Source of the DNA: an uncultured Rickettsiales bacterium
GTDB taxonomy: Bacteria > Pseudomonadota > Alphaproteobacteria > UBA8366
DNA: 22,620 nt
Direction of reading: 5' to 3'
Assembly (NCBI GenBank): GCA_913046825.1
Contig: CAJWTF010000049.1
Location: 1-22,620 of the forward strand
A program made the position numbers and the translations under genes. Positions 1 to 7,039 of the stretch are shown piece by piece. Every line of letters starts with the position of its first letter. Positions within the stretch are counted from its first letter, which is position 1. The notes below the pieces were generated by a model. The model did not search any database. It was not told where the DNA came from and saw nothing but the letters and a program-made list of their open reading frames with translations.

Positions 1-475
1 TTAGACTACTCGGCTTTTGAAAACTCTCGATCTCGCCATTCTCATATCGCAAGTTGCCGGCCTTACTGAAGATTACCACCCTCTCATCTCCCAACTTTTC
101 GCATTCGATCTCTAGGCCGTGTGATAGTAACGACATCAATAGGATCATCGGAAAATCGACACTTTCCGCGACCAACTGACCTGTTCCCACAGCCAGAAAG
201 TCACATATCGTAGGAGCCGCGATGATCGAGGAAAGATGCCTCTCGGCTTGAGTTGGCGCAAATACTCCATCAAACGCGCGCGCATTATCGTAAGTACGAG
301 ACCGGCCCGATGATATGTTATCAAAGGCTGCCGCGAATATCGATGCGAGGTCAATGTTGTGCCGGGCCATGGTAAGGGCGGCCCTCCCCGCTTCGGCACC
401 ACAACCGATCCCAAGCCCAAGCCCAATTGTCGCCTTCTGAAGTGTCAATTCGATCTCGGATGCGGATACGCGCAT
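1..475 (-). CDS. DUF3726-like protein, C-terminus beyond the window edge
   Basis: This frame opens at an ATG at 475 and stays open to the left edge, giving 158 residues with no stop. The start MRVSASEIELTLQKA followed by a Gly-rich stretch (GLGLGIGCGAEAGRAA) resembles the opening of DUF3726 proteins, which begin with a similar EIE..L.KA segment and a G..W..AEEAG-type motif. That assignment is from memory and only moderately sure; the function of the family is unknown to me. The ATG overlaps the stop of the upstream 560-residue gene as TGATG, which points to translational coupling and supports this frame over the shorter ORFs in other frames here. There is no signal peptide or membrane segment in the visible part. 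It appears to be the last visible member of the long minus-strand operon. Confidence 0.6.
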   Translation of the reverse strand, partial: MRVSASEIELTLQKATIGLGLGIGCGAEAGRAALTMARHNIDLASIFAAAFDNISSGRSRTYDNARAFDGVFAPTQAERHLSSIIAAPTICDFLAVGTGQLVAESVDFPMILLMSLLSHGLEIECEKLGDERVVIFSKAGNLRYENGEIESFQKPSSL

Positions 476-2157
476 CACCCTTCTGCCTTGAGCGAAGGGA
501 AACACCAATCATCGGTCGCAACCAATTCATCCGCCAATGGCGCGCCTTGATACATGGTAATTCGTGTCCAGAGGTCTGACTTCGGATCAAATTTTGATGC
601 GCCGAAATAAGCCAGCTTGGCCCGCAACAGATCAATGGGACGACATGCCTCGCCGATCAGGTTGTCCTGAATTTCCGCATAGGGGTGACAAGACCCCACT
701 TGTACCCGGTTCACGATGTAACGAAATTCCGGATGCTTGAGCAGGAAGGCCGCGATTGTAAGCGACGCATCTTCCTCAGCCAAAGCCACCTGCAGCCCCT
801 GCACATCGCGTGCGATGGCAACGTTCATCGCCTGAATATCGGTAATCTCTTGGCGCTGCTCGCCGCGTCGCGGTTCCAGTTTTTCTTCCGAATAATACCA
901 GACGTATCGGTTGGTCGACGCATCATTAAAATTATATGTCGATGCCCAATCATAGAATTCAAATAAGATTTGATTGACGGTCTCCACCGTCATCGTAGCA
1001 TCGACAAACGGTAACGGGTCGGCGGACAGGCCTTCCGTCAATTCATCCACCAGTTCGGGATAAGGCTCGAGGAGCAATGAGACCAAGAGCTCCTGGCCTT
1101 CCAATGAGAAGTCCGATGACGCCCGGCAGTATAGAGCATCCCAGGGCCGCACACTGCCTTCGAGCTTCGATAGAAATTCACCTATCTGCCTAATTTCCGA
1201 GCGAAGTACTTCTATCCGGCTGATTTGAAGCTCGTCTTCGACCTGCCACTCCTCGACATGTCGCCGCGCACGCGCGAGGACTGATTGAAACAGGGCGATG
1301 CGTTCCGGTTCTGCTGACGAGACCGACCGGACACGGGCCAGTGCCGTTTCTCGAGCGGCGAACCAGTTGTGGATAAGCACCGGATGACTAACGAGAAACG
1401 GCGCCATGCCCAAACCCGTCGCATTGCCGATCCCAAGATAGCGCTTCAAGTCGCGCTCCATGAGTGTATAGCGCGACGGGTTTCTTCTATCGGCGACATG
1501 CTCCACCAAGTCGAACGTGAAGCAGCGAATTAGATAGACCGCGAGCATTTCCGCTTGAAAGGGGCCCGCGAGTTCAGGACGTTCCGAATAGCTCCGCCGG
1601 TCCGCCAAGCCGAACTTACCATTGGCGTAAACCGCGGTCGTACGCATGAGATAGCCGATCTCCCGCAGCAAGCTCCGGTTTGGTTGCCGTCCCTCGGCGA
1701 GACGCTCTGTAACATGATTAAACAGGCGCACGCTCTTATTCGCCCGGCTCAGGACCAATTCCGTCTCGCTGTATCGGCCCGCTTCCTGGCACGGCGCCTG
1801 TGTCGCCAAACGGGCGATATCATCGGAGGTCGGAATACCGTCATACAGAACGAAAGCCGCATCCCAGGCCTCCGCGATTACGCGATCCGTTCGCGCCACC
1901 GGGTCCAGGAACTGCGAATAGGCGATCAGGCTATAGTGGTGCGACGGCGTTTCCACCGTATAGAGCGCCGTCCCGTATCCATCATCATCTAACTCGAAGC
2001 TGGGTCGCGTGATGCGCCAGTTCTCCTTTCCCATGCGGCGGAGCATAATTCGCAGAAAACTCAAACGCGTCTGAAAGGTCGCCCCCATGAGTTCAAGACG
2101 CATGACCTCTTCCGGCGGTCGCAAGCCGATATCATCGAGTGCAGCGCTACCGCTCAT
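475..2157 (-). CDS. Conserved-looking protein of unknown function, 560 aa
   Basis: I do not recognise the family. The chosen start, MSGSAALDDIG at 2157, gives about 560 residues and overlaps the methyltransferase stop as ATGA; an in-frame ATG at 2181 is possible but would overlap that gene further. The protein looks soluble: no signal peptide and no convincing membrane helix. The middle (about residues 285-335) is rich in charged helical sequence (RHVEEWQVEDELQIS and following) and may form a coiled coil. Other notable stretches are NRYVWYYSEEKLEPRRG around residue 430 and a C-terminal part rich in aromatic residues. I see no Walker, Rossmann or zinc-ligand motif. It sits between a SABATH-type methyltransferase and the DUF3726-like gene with overlapping junctions on both sides, so the three products probably work together. 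A role as an enzyme acting on the methylated product, or as a partner protein, is only a guess. Confidence 0.75.
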   Translation of the reverse strand: MSGSAALDDIGLRPPEEVMRLELMGATFQTRLSFLRIMLRRMGKENWRITRPSFELDDDGYGTALYTVETPSHHYSLIAYSQFLDPVARTDRVIAEAWDAAFVLYDGIPTSDDIARLATQAPCQEAGRYSETELVLSRANKSVRLFNHVTERLAEGRQPNRSLLREIGYLMRTTAVYANGKFGLADRRSYSERPELAGPFQAEMLAVYLIRCFTFDLVEHVADRRNPSRYTLMERDLKRYLGIGNATGLGMAPFLVSHPVLIHNWFAARETALARVRSVSSAEPERIALFQSVLARARRHVEEWQVEDELQISRIEVLRSEIRQIGEFLSKLEGSVRPWDALYCRASSDFSLEGQELLVSLLLEPYPELVDELTEGLSADPLPFVDATMTVETVNQILFEFYDWASTYNFNDASTNRYVWYYSEEKLEPRRGEQRQEITDIQAMNVAIARDVQGLQVALAEEDASLTIAAFLLKHPEFRYIVNRVQVGSCHPYAEIQDNLIGEACRPIDLLRAKLAYFGASKFDPKSDLWTRITMYQGAPLADELVATDDWCFPSLKAEG

Positions 2158-3260
2158 ACCTTTTCGACGATTAGATAACAATGAACGTAATCCATCGCAT
2201 GACCGGCCGGATTTTCGCGAACACGGGCTTCATAGGTGTCGAAATAGCGGTCGAGAATGTCTTGGCATTCTTCGGCCGTGCGCACCTCCGAGAGACCGGC
2301 CGCAAAGGTCGTCTCCGACCACGAACGCAGCGTCGGTATGTATTCGCGGGCAAATTTCGCCGCATCGCCATGATCCCGGAAATCAACCTCGTACGGACAT
2401 TCGACCACCCGGGTTTCCACATGCTCCACACGAAGCCCTGCCCGGTAAACTGGATTGTCCTCCGATAGGAAGGGTGCGGTGAATTGCTCCACTGTCCGGT
2501 AGGATTGTGGAAAGTTCGTGTTACGGTATTCCTCCGCCGTAATCGTACCATTGTCCCGGAACTCAGCCCAAATCTCACTGAATGTGTCGAACATGCTGAC
2601 ACTGCCGGTGGAGCCCAGATAGCGGCCTTCCTCATCAATACCAAAGTTGAACAAAGCAAGTTTGCCACCGACCGCGAGGTCACTTGCCCGATTGGTCAGC
2701 ATGCTCTCCCAATCGACACGGCCTTGCTCCACATAAGCATCGCGTTCCGCACCTTCCGCACCCACCATATGGACATGGTTCTCAATCGTGCACGGCTTCT
2801 CACTAATATAGTGAGATGCAGTGGCGGAGAACCCTAGATTCAGGGTCCCTGACGGGAACATCGGTTTATGGAACGAGGTCGCCGACGCAAAGACATAAAG
2901 ATTTTCGATATCGGCAATATAGGTCTCAACGTCGGTCTCGCCGTGGATATTGCGAAATACTTGGCTGAAGTCGTTTCGTGGTAGATCCGTGTAGATCATT
3001 TGGATCGGCCGTGACGGCGCGCGGCGGCGCACTTCGCGCAAGACTGTCCCCACCATATTGACCGAGGTGCCACCATCCGCGCAGCCAGAATCCGCCATCG
3101 TGAACGGGGCGGAAACATCGGCAATTTCCATCGAAGCTAAGGCCTCCAAAATCATCGGCGTCCCACCGTCGATAACGTCCTTAGCACCAGTCGTGGCCTT
3201 GGAATAATATCCACCACCCTTCATCGAGATATGGCGTGTCGATGCCGTTGAATCGGTCAT
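2154..3260 (-). CDS. SABATH-family SAM-dependent carboxyl methyltransferase
   Basis: About 368 residues, the usual length of SABATH (Methyltransf_7) enzymes, which transfer a methyl group from S-adenosylmethionine to carboxylates of small molecules such as salicylate, benzoate or indole-acetate in plants. Visible family landmarks are an N-terminal MKGGGYYSKA (family M.GG.G..SY), a SAM-binding ADSGCADGGTS (about residues 56-66, family ADLGCSSGPN), YTDLPRNDF (about 90-98, family NDLPGNDF) and FPSGTLNLGFSATASHYIS (about 135-153), which aligns with the plant FP..S...HSSYSLHWLS segment. Tyr replaces the substrate-contacting Trp in that last motif. The start MTDSTAST at 3260 has a very strong Shine-Dalgarno (GGGAGGAGAGG) just upstream; the ATG at 3293 does not. 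The stop overlaps the next gene by ATGA. The methyl acceptor is unknown; a carboxylic acid handled by the operon is the natural inference. Confidence 0.85.
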   Translation of the reverse strand: MTDSTASTRHISMKGGGYYSKATTGAKDVIDGGTPMILEALASMEIADVSAPFTMADSGCADGGTSVNMVGTVLREVRRRAPSRPIQMIYTDLPRNDFSQVFRNIHGETDVETYIADIENLYVFASATSFHKPMFPSGTLNLGFSATASHYISEKPCTIENHVHMVGAEGAERDAYVEQGRVDWESMLTNRASDLAVGGKLALFNFGIDEEGRYLGSTGSVSMFDTFSEIWAEFRDNGTITAEEYRNTNFPQSYRTVEQFTAPFLSEDNPVYRAGLRVEHVETRVVECPYEVDFRDHGDAAKFAREYIPTLRSWSETTFAAGLSEVRTAEECQDILDRYFDTYEARVRENPAGHAMDYVHCYLIVEKV

Positions 3261-3261
3261 T

Positions 3262-3272
3262 CCTCTCCTCCC
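3262..3272 (-). promoter_or_regulatory. Strong ribosome binding site of the methyltransferase gene
   Basis: The minus strand reads GGGAGGAGAGG directly before the ATG at 3260. It fixes that start over the upstream in-frame ATG at 3293 and suggests independent, efficient translation after a 65-base gap in the operon. Confidence 0.75.
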
Positions 3273-3288
3273 AATATAGGCATTTATT

Positions 3289-3315
3289 GTCATTCCCCTG
3301 TGTAAGGGAATCCAG
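3289..3315. repeat. REP-like palindromic element (single copy here)
   Basis: The 65-base gap between the enoyl-CoA hydratase stop and the methyltransferase start contains ATTCCC and GGGAAT arms separated by 8 bases, flanked by GTC and TCCAG. This matches the general form of a dispersed palindromic repeat seen in many proteobacterial genomes (GTCATTCCCGC...GCGGGAATCCAG). I see no second copy in this window, so the repeat nature is by resemblance only. It could form a hairpin in the operon transcript. Confidence 0.5.
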
Positions 3316-3325
3316 CGCAGTTTTG

Positions 3326-4138
3326 TTACTTCCCCTTATAGTCGGGCTTGCGGCGTTCGCTGAAAGCGTTGATGCCTTCGATGTAATCTTCGGTCCAACG
3401 CAGCTTCTCATAGGAATGCCCTTCAACATCGAGGGCGACACTCAGCGGACTATCCAGCGCGGAATTCAGAACCCGCTTCAGAGAGCGCATGGAGAGGGGT
3501 GCCAGCGCATTTAGTTTGGCAGCGTAGCCAGTGACCATTTCCGTCAATGCCTCGCCATCGGCTGCGACATCGGTGATCAGGCCGATATCCCTGCCCTCCG
3601 GGGCGGGGAGCCGCTTGCCCAACATCACCATATCCTTGGCGCGGGTCATCCCAATTAATCGCACAACGCGGGCGCTGCCGCCGGAGCCGGGCATTTGACC
3701 GATGGCAGATTCAGGAAGGCCGACCAAGGCGTCCTCCGTCGCGAACCGAAAATCGCATGCGAGGCAAAGCTCGAACCCAACGCCGAATGCGTATTTCTCG
3801 ATGGCGGCGATCACCGGCTTCGAGCACCGTTCCGGTGCACCGATATTGTCGGCAAGATCGGACATCTTCGTCTTTGGAATGTCCGGAAAGCGTTTCACGT
3901 CTCCGCCAGAACTGAAGACATCGTTGGCACCCCTAATGACAATCACGCCAACATCATCATCTTCATCGAAGGCCTCGATGATGGCGCGGATCTGTGCCCT
4001 TCCCTTGAACGAGACGATATTGAGGGGGGCACGGTCTAAAGTCAGATAACCAATTTTGCGCTCCGCATCGACCTCGACCCGCAATCCGTCCAAATCGCGC
4101 AGGATATCGCCGCGCCGTTCCGCATAATCTCGTTCCAT
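3326..4138 (-). CDS. Enoyl-CoA hydratase/isomerase (crotonase family)
   Basis: About 270 residues, a normal length for single-domain crotonases, which hydrate, isomerise or otherwise act on acyl-CoA thioesters in the cytoplasm. The fold markers are clear: VSFKGRAQ after the first strand, the oxyanion-hole segment FSSGGDV (about residues 75-81), FGVGFELCLACDFRFA (about 118-133), then GLPESAIGQMPGSGG. Both acidic positions used by hydratases appear kept (Glu123 and Glu143 counting from MERDYAER). The start at 4138 is chosen because GAGGAAAGG precedes it; a longer form from 4174 would overlap the ligase. It follows the CoA ligase by 11 bases, so it most likely acts on the CoA thioester that the ligase makes. 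Hydratase versus isomerase, hydrolase or dehalogenase activity cannot be settled from sequence alone. Confidence 0.92.
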   Translation of the reverse strand: MERDYAERRGDILRDLDGLRVEVDAERKIGYLTLDRAPLNIVSFKGRAQIRAIIEAFDEDDDVGVIVIRGANDVFSSGGDVKRFPDIPKTKMSDLADNIGAPERCSKPVIAAIEKYAFGVGFELCLACDFRFATEDALVGLPESAIGQMPGSGGSARVVRLIGMTRAKDMVMLGKRLPAPEGRDIGLITDVAADGEALTEMVTGYAAKLNALAPLSMRSLKRVLNSALDSPLSVALDVEGHSYEKLRWTEDYIEGINAFSERRKPDYKGK

Positions 4139-4149
4139 CTCGCCTTTCC

Positions 4150-5706
4150 TCAGATTGTGTTTTTGTAATCGCAAAGTAGTTCGTAGTCACCGGTCCGCAA
4201 ATGGCGCCGCAGTAACTTGCCGGAAGCCGAACGCGGGATCGCTTGCACGAAAGCATAAGAGCGGGGCCGTTTGAACCGCGCCAAACCGCTCGTCAAACAA
4301 TACGCATCGAGGCTCTCAAATGATGCGGACGGTGTCGCGGGTTCTATAAAGGCGGTCACCTTCTCTCCCCATCGGTCGTCCGGCATGCCGATGACGGCGA
4401 CGCCTAGTACATCTGGCGATTTGGCCAACACGTCCTCCACCTCTTCCGCGTAAATATTCTCACCGCCCGAGATGATCATATCGTCGACTCGGCCCAGCAC
4501 GTAAATTTCGCCATCCTCGTCGAAGCGCCCCAGGTCTCCTGTGAAGTACCATCCGTCACGGATCGATTTCTCGTCCGCGTCAGGCCGCTTCCAGTACCCA
4601 GAAAATGCGTCAAGGGCATTCATGCTGGCAATAATCTCACCGGTCTCACCGACCGGAACTTCCTCATCCGGCTCCACACGCTCGTCCGCGTCGGCGCGAA
4701 CGACCCGCAAAGTTTGACCGATCCCGGCGCGCCCGGCTGATCCCGGGTTTTCAGCCAAATTATTGCGGACCGCGAAGGTGTAAATTTCGGAGGAGCCGTA
4801 GAAATTACTAAATTGTGCTTCCGGGAAAATCGCTGCGCAGCGCTCAACCAATGCCGTGGTCATCGACATGCCCGCATAGGCAATATTGTTGACAGAGCTG
4901 AGATTGAAATCCTTCAGATCCGCCCGGTGGACGATGTCGTGGAACATGGTCGGCACCAAAAACAAGGAAGTGATCTTCTCCTCACCGACCATCGCAAGCG
5001 CTGCCCCGGTATCATAAGCCGGCATGCAGACGAAGGTGCCGTTGAGGAAGGCCGACATCAGCAGACTGCGCACTCCCATCGTGTGAAACAGCGGCATGAC
5101 GCCCAAGCTGACTTCACCGTGGCGGTAATGCAGTTGCGCTAAACAGCCAAGCGACGCCGTCCGCTCAGCCGCATGAGACCGTGGCACACCCTTGGGTCGA
5201 CCCGTCGTGCCCGATGTGTAAAGCATCAAGCATATAGCGTTGTCGTCAGCGGCCTCCAGACCGTTATATGGTTCCGCGGTGGTCAACCCAGCATAATCGA
5301 TACCCGCCCCGTCACCGTCGACACGGATGAGTTGACCCACCGGAAACCCGGTTTCGATGACAGCTGCCAACACGGCTTCGGCCGAGCGAGACTCGTAGAT
5401 CACGACTTTCGCTTCGGCATCCTCAATCACATAAGCCATTTCGGACCCGGACGCGCGCCAATTGAATGGACTGAATACTACACCTAGCGTCTGGCATGCC
5501 CAGTATAGGCTCGCCATCTCCAATCGGTTCGACAATGCAGCCACGAGATGATCACCAGTGGAAAGACCCAACCCATTCAAACCGCCCGCAAGCCGTTGAA
5601 TATCAGCCTGCCATTCCGCATAGGAAAGCCGAACATCCCCATCCACAATCGCCGTCGCGCCAGGTTCCCGTGCGGTCGAGGCCGCGAGCATGCGCGCCAT
5701 CGTCAT
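4150..5706 (-). CDS. Acyl/aryl-CoA ligase (AMP-binding), 4-chlorobenzoate-CoA ligase-like
   Basis: 518 residues, full length for the ANL superfamily. It activates a carboxylic acid with ATP through an acyl-AMP and then forms the CoA thioester. Motifs in order: P-loop YTSGTTGRPKG (163-173), NFYGSSE (301-307), YFTGDLG (387-393), hinge region LGRVDDMIISGGENI (404-418) and the C-terminal catalytic Lys497 in SGKLLRR. The sequences MPLFHTMG and LGRVDDMIISGGENI, and the general spacing, recall 4-chlorobenzoate-CoA ligase, so an aromatic or cyclic acid is a fair guess, not a demonstration. The ATG at 5706 overlaps the stop of the iron-sulfur subunit as ATGA and has AGGAG 7 bases upstream. The position between the molybdenum hydroxylase and the crotonase suggests hydroxylate, activate, then hydrate. 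Confidence 0.93.
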   Translation of the reverse strand: MTMARMLAASTAREPGATAIVDGDVRLSYAEWQADIQRLAGGLNGLGLSTGDHLVAALSNRLEMASLYWACQTLGVVFSPFNWRASGSEMAYVIEDAEAKVVIYESRSAEAVLAAVIETGFPVGQLIRVDGDGAGIDYAGLTTAEPYNGLEAADDNAICLMLYTSGTTGRPKGVPRSHAAERTASLGCLAQLHYRHGEVSLGVMPLFHTMGVRSLLMSAFLNGTFVCMPAYDTGAALAMVGEEKITSLFLVPTMFHDIVHRADLKDFNLSSVNNIAYAGMSMTTALVERCAAIFPEAQFSNFYGSSEIYTFAVRNNLAENPGSAGRAGIGQTLRVVRADADERVEPDEEVPVGETGEIIASMNALDAFSGYWKRPDADEKSIRDGWYFTGDLGRFDEDGEIYVLGRVDDMIISGGENIYAEEVEDVLAKSPDVLGVAVIGMPDDRWGEKVTAFIEPATPSASFESLDAYCLTSGLARFKRPRSYAFVQAIPRSASGKLLRRHLRTGDYELLCDYKNTI

Positions 5707-6194
5707 TCGCCTGCTCCTTTCGAAAATTCCAAAATAGCGCGCACCATGCCGTCATACCCAGTGCATCGGCAAAGATGACCAGATAGCATGTCGCGTACCT
5801 GTGCTTCATCCGGGCTCGGGTAATGTTTGAGAAAATGACTCGTCGACGCCAAAACACCGGGCGTGCAAAACCCGCACTGCAATGCGCCATGGCGTGAAAA
5901 CGCGTCCCGCAATCGATCCAGCTCCTCATCTGCCGCCAAGCCTTCGATAGTGGTGAGCTCGGCGCCTTCCACCTGTACGGCCAATGTGGAGCAGGATCGT
6001 GCTAACCGACCATCGAGTATGATCGTGCAAGCACCGCACACACCATGCTCACACCCGACGTGGGTGCCGTAGAGGTGCAATTCATGACGCAAAAAATCGC
6101 TTAACAACGTGCGCGATTCGGCGAAACCACTATGCGGCTTTCCATTAACATTACAGTTCACTCGGGCGCGTTCACCTGGTGCTACTCTCCTCAT
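5703..6194 (-). CDS. Molybdenum hydroxylase small subunit, two [2Fe-2S] clusters (CoxS-type)
   Basis: 163 residues, the normal size for the small electron-transfer subunit of xanthine dehydrogenase/CODH-type enzymes. All eight cluster ligands are present: Cys48, Cys53, Cys56 and Cys68 (GCEHGVCGACTI...C) for the plant-ferredoxin-like cluster, and Cys107, Cys110, Cys142 and Cys144 (CGFCTPG...HLCRCTGY) for the helical-domain cluster next to the molybdopterin. Electrons pass from the molybdenum site through these clusters to the FAD subunit. Its ATG overlaps the stop of the FAD subunit gene (ATGA), and its own stop overlaps the CoA-ligase start, so the hydroxylase and ligase are translationally linked. 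No Tat signal is seen, consistent with a cytoplasmic enzyme. Confidence 0.95.
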   Translation of the reverse strand: MRRVAPGERARVNCNVNGKPHSGFAESRTLLSDFLRHELHLYGTHVGCEHGVCGACTIILDGRLARSCSTLAVQVEGAELTTIEGLAADEELDRLRDAFSRHGALQCGFCTPGVLASTSHFLKHYPSPDEAQVRDMLSGHLCRCTGYDGMVRAILEFSKGAGE

Positions 6195-7039
6195 CGAACT
6201 GCCCCTTCCAAGGCATGACGCATTGCTTTTTGTCCTAGATAAAACGCCAGATGGCGGCGATATTCCGCTGAAGCGCGCCGGTCGTCCAAGGGGTCTAGAT
6301 CGCAGACTAATTGGCTCGCCATTCGCTCGGCGATCTCTTCTATCTCGCCCTCAGCACTTTCCATTTGGCCGATTGGACGATCTTCCACGCCGCCGAGACC
6401 CAGCCCGCATTGGAAAGCTACGCCATCGTGCCGCGCCCAAGCAGCTGCCGCGACAATCGCGAAATCGCCGCGACGCTCATTAATCTCTTCAAAGGCAATG
6501 CCGGCGCCGTCACCCAGAACCGGCCAATACAGCGCGGTCACCATTTCGTCTCCCTCGCGCGCCGTCGTCAGAGCGCCTTCAAAGAACTCACTCGCCGCCA
6601 TCCGCCGCACCCCCCGCACGGATGACAGTTCGACTTCACCCGCCAGCGTCGCCAAACACAGGGGAGTTTCGGCGCTGGGATCCGCGTGCGCCACGGAACC
6701 ACCCAATGTCCCTCTGCTGCGGGTTTGATAGTGACCCACATTGTGCAAACCAGCGATCAATAGAGGTAAAGCAGCCACGCAATCCGCCGACACTAAGACA
6801 TCCGCCTGCCGCGCAAGCGCTCCGATCCTAATTTTATTCTCGATGCGTTCTATTTGCGCCAATACCTCCAACTCGTTGATGTCGACAATAACCTCCGGTC
6901 GAACCATCCGCATATTCAGCAGAGCACCGAGCGACAATCCCCCCGCCATAACCAACGCATCGCCACCAAATTCCGAAAGCAACGAAAGTGCCTCTTCCAG
7001 GGTATCCGGGCGGCAATATTCGAAGGGTGCCGGTTTCAT
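6191..7039 (-). CDS. Molybdenum hydroxylase FAD-binding medium subunit (CoxM-type)
   Basis: 282 residues, typical of the FAD subunit of three-subunit molybdenum hydroxylases. The two FAD pyrophosphate-binding motifs are visible: AGGLSLGALLNMRM (about residues 32-45, family AGGQSL) and TRSRGTLGGSVAHADPSAE (about 106-124). The C-terminal CoxM-type domain continues through GLGGVEDRPIG. It receives electrons from the iron-sulfur subunit and passes them to an unknown acceptor. The gene overlaps both the large-subunit gene (ATGA at 7036-7039) and the small-subunit gene (ATGA at 6191-6194). The order large, medium, small differs from the medium-small-large order of classical form I coxMSL operons, in line with a non-CODH hydroxylase. 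Confidence 0.94.
   Translation of the reverse strand: MKPAPFEYCRPDTLEEALSLLSEFGGDALVMAGGLSLGALLNMRMVRPEVIVDINELEVLAQIERIENKIRIGALARQADVLVSADCVAALPLLIAGLHNVGHYQTRSRGTLGGSVAHADPSAETPLCLATLAGEVELSSVRGVRRMAASEFFEGALTTAREGDEMVTALYWPVLGDGAGIAFEEINERRGDFAIVAAAAWARHDGVAFQCGLGLGGVEDRPIGQMESAEGEIEEIAERMASQLVCDLDPLDDRRASAEYRRHLAFYLGQKAMRHALEGAVR

Noticed and set aside
145..635. Two overlapping minus-strand ORFs (93 and 94 codons)
   Set aside because: They lie in other frames of the DUF3726-like gene and of the end of the 560-residue gene, lack ribosome binding sites and show low-complexity, basic sequence.
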